Shown piece by piece: positions 5,588 through 6,658 of a DNA stretch of 6,658 bases. The position numbers and the translations under genes are program-made. The stretch covers positions 1 through 6,658 of the forward strand of contig CANNJG010000103.1 of the NCBI GenBank assembly GCA_947504795.1. The letters run 5' to 3'. This stretch comes from Legionellaceae bacterium. Lineage in GTDB: Bacteria; Pseudomonadota; Gammaproteobacteria; Legionellales; Legionellaceae. A model generated the notes under the pieces. The model saw nothing but the letters and a program-made list of their open reading frames with translations, made no database searches and was not told the DNA's origin. Position 1 is the first letter of the stretch; the number at the start of each line of letters is the position of its first letter.

Positions 5588-6658
5588 TCACAAGCAAGGT
5601 GTTTGGTCTGGGGCGATTATAGGGGGCGCACTGATAACGGCTATCACTAAATTAACCCCCCGACAGCAACTAAAGTCACCGGTTATGTTCACGGTATACG
5701 TCGGGTCTATTATCACCTTATGGTTATTAATCCAAACGTTCTTAACGAGCCGAGAAGCACCAATAATCTATAGTGCCATCATTAATTTTTGGTTGTGGCT
5801 GACTTTGTTTTTTTCCAATTTTGCGGAAAGTTTAGCAGAAGGTCGCGGCAAGGCGCAGGCACAAACTTTGCGCCGTACACGGGATGATTTGATGGCAAAA
5901 AAAATCGCTAAACCGACTTTGAAGAGTAAGATAACGTTAGTCTCTTCGGAGCAATTAAGAAAAGGTGATTGGGTTTTAATCGAAGCAGGTGATTTTATTC
6001 CCAGTGATGGCGAAGTAGTGGAGGGGATTGCTTCGGTGAATGAAGCTGCTATTACTGGCGAAAGCGCGCCAGTCATCCGCGAGTCGGGTGGGGATCGGAG
6101 TTCAGTTACGGGTGGTACACAAATCATTTCTGATTGGTTAATTATTCAAATTAGTTCAAATCCGGGTGAAACCTTTTTAGATAAAATGATTGCCCTCGTC
6201 GAAGGTGCAAAACGAAAAAAAACACCGAATGAATTGGCTTTGACTATCTTATTATCGGCACTCACCCTAATTTTTCTATTAGTCTGTGTCACGCTGTTGT
6301 GCTTTTCAATCTATGTGGTTCATACAACGCAAGTGGGTCAAATCGTAACAATTACAACCTTGGTCGCTTTATTTGTTTGTTTGGCACCCACTACTATTGG
6401 CGGTCTCTTATCTGCGATTGGGATCGCTGGCATGGATAGAATGATCCAAGCCAATGTGATTGCGATGTCAGGACGTGCTGTTGAAGCGGCTGGCGATGTG
6501 GATGTTTTATTGCTAGATAAAACGGGAACTATAACTTTGGGAAATCGCCAAGCCGTAGCCTTCATTCCAGCAGACGGCGTTCCCATTATCAAGCTAGTTC
6601 AAGCTGCTCAACTTGCTTCTTTAGCCGATGAAACGCCCGAAGGTCGGAGTATTATTGT
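5577..6658 (+). CDS. kdpB: KdpB, P-type ATPase subunit of KdpFABC, 3'-truncated by window edge
   Basis: KdpB is the ATP-hydrolysing inner-membrane subunit of the Kdp K+ pump. The window holds 360 codons plus two bases of a protein that is normally about 680 residues, so most of the nucleotide-binding part and the later membrane helices are missing. Visible in order: N-terminal tail, first helices near 37-56 and 66-82, the NFAESLAEGRGKAQAQ motif (81-96), the actuator-domain TGES at 160-163, NPGETFLDKMIALVEGAKR, the PTTIGG helix unwinding motif (271-276) and DKTGT with the phosphorylated Asp314. LADETPEGRS follows at the edge. Ser163 of TGES corresponds to E. coli Ser162, the known inhibitory phosphorylation site, so that control could exist here. 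The residue before PTT is Ala, where I recall Ile in E. coli. Start ATG lies inside the kdpA end, with a weak ribosome site. kdpC should follow beyond the edge. Confidence 0.97.
   Translation, partial: MLADHKQGVWSGAIIGGALITAITKLTPRQQLKSPVMFTVYVGSIITLWLLIQTFLTSREAPIIYSAIINFWLWLTLFFSNFAESLAEGRGKAQAQTLRRTRDDLMAKKIAKPTLKSKITLVSSEQLRKGDWVLIEAGDFIPSDGEVVEGIASVNEAAITGESAPVIRESGGDRSSVTGGTQIISDWLIIQISSNPGETFLDKMIALVEGAKRKKTPNELALTILLSALTLIFLLVCVTLLCFSIYVVHTTQVGQIVTITTLVALFVCLAPTTIGGLLSAIGIAGMDRMIQANVIAMSGRAVEAAGDVDVLLLDKTGTITLGNRQAVAFIPADGVPIIKLVQAAQLASLADETPEGRSII

Noticed and set aside
5768..6592. Minus-strand ORFs at 5768-6127 and 6338-6592
   Set aside because: They are antisense shadows of kdpB, whose conserved TGES and DKTGT motifs are read on the plus strand.

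Overview
The window looks like chromosomal DNA of a gammaproteobacterium with moderate to low GC. The partial 4-hydroxyphenylpyruvate dioxygenase reads, from memory, much like the Legionella enzyme (legiolysin, Lly), so a member of the Legionellales is my best guess. No RNA marker gene is present to confirm this. The genes are dense, with short gaps, conventional Shine-Dalgarno sites and several stop/start overlaps. I see no tRNA, rRNA, CRISPR array, transposase or attachment site.

Left half (1-2763, minus strand). Reading in the direction of transcription there is a Leu/Phe/Val-type amino-acid dehydrogenase, then a class I SAM-dependent O-methyltransferase 19 bases further on, then after a 130-base gap the 4-hydroxyphenylpyruvate dioxygenase gene hpd, which runs off the left edge. 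The dehydrogenase deaminates branched or aromatic amino acids and hpd continues tyrosine breakdown, so the theme is amino-acid catabolism. The methyltransferase substrate cannot be read from sequence.

Middle (2764-2841). A 78-base divergent intergenic region carries a 6-bp dyad and a 7-bp direct repeat, and probably holds the promoters for both directions.

Right half (2842-6658, plus strand). A tightly packed series holds a 36-codon ORF, a glycerophosphodiester phosphodiesterase, a 29-codon predicted single-pass membrane peptide, kdpF, kdpA and the first 360 codons of kdpB. Gaps are 3 bases or fewer or the genes overlap (ATGA at the microprotein/kdpF junction, TAATG at kdpF/kdpA, 11 bases at kdpA/kdpB). 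KdpFAB are the small, channel-like and ATPase subunits of the high-affinity K+ pump KdpFABC; kdpC and any kdpDE regulators would lie beyond the right edge.

Most of the content is well-known families. The points most worth a second look are the absence of any gap for a dedicated kdp promoter behind the phosphodiesterase gene, the 29-residue membrane microprotein before kdpF, and the 36-codon ORF separated from the phosphodiesterase only by an in-frame TAG. I found no convincing undescribed multi-gene system.
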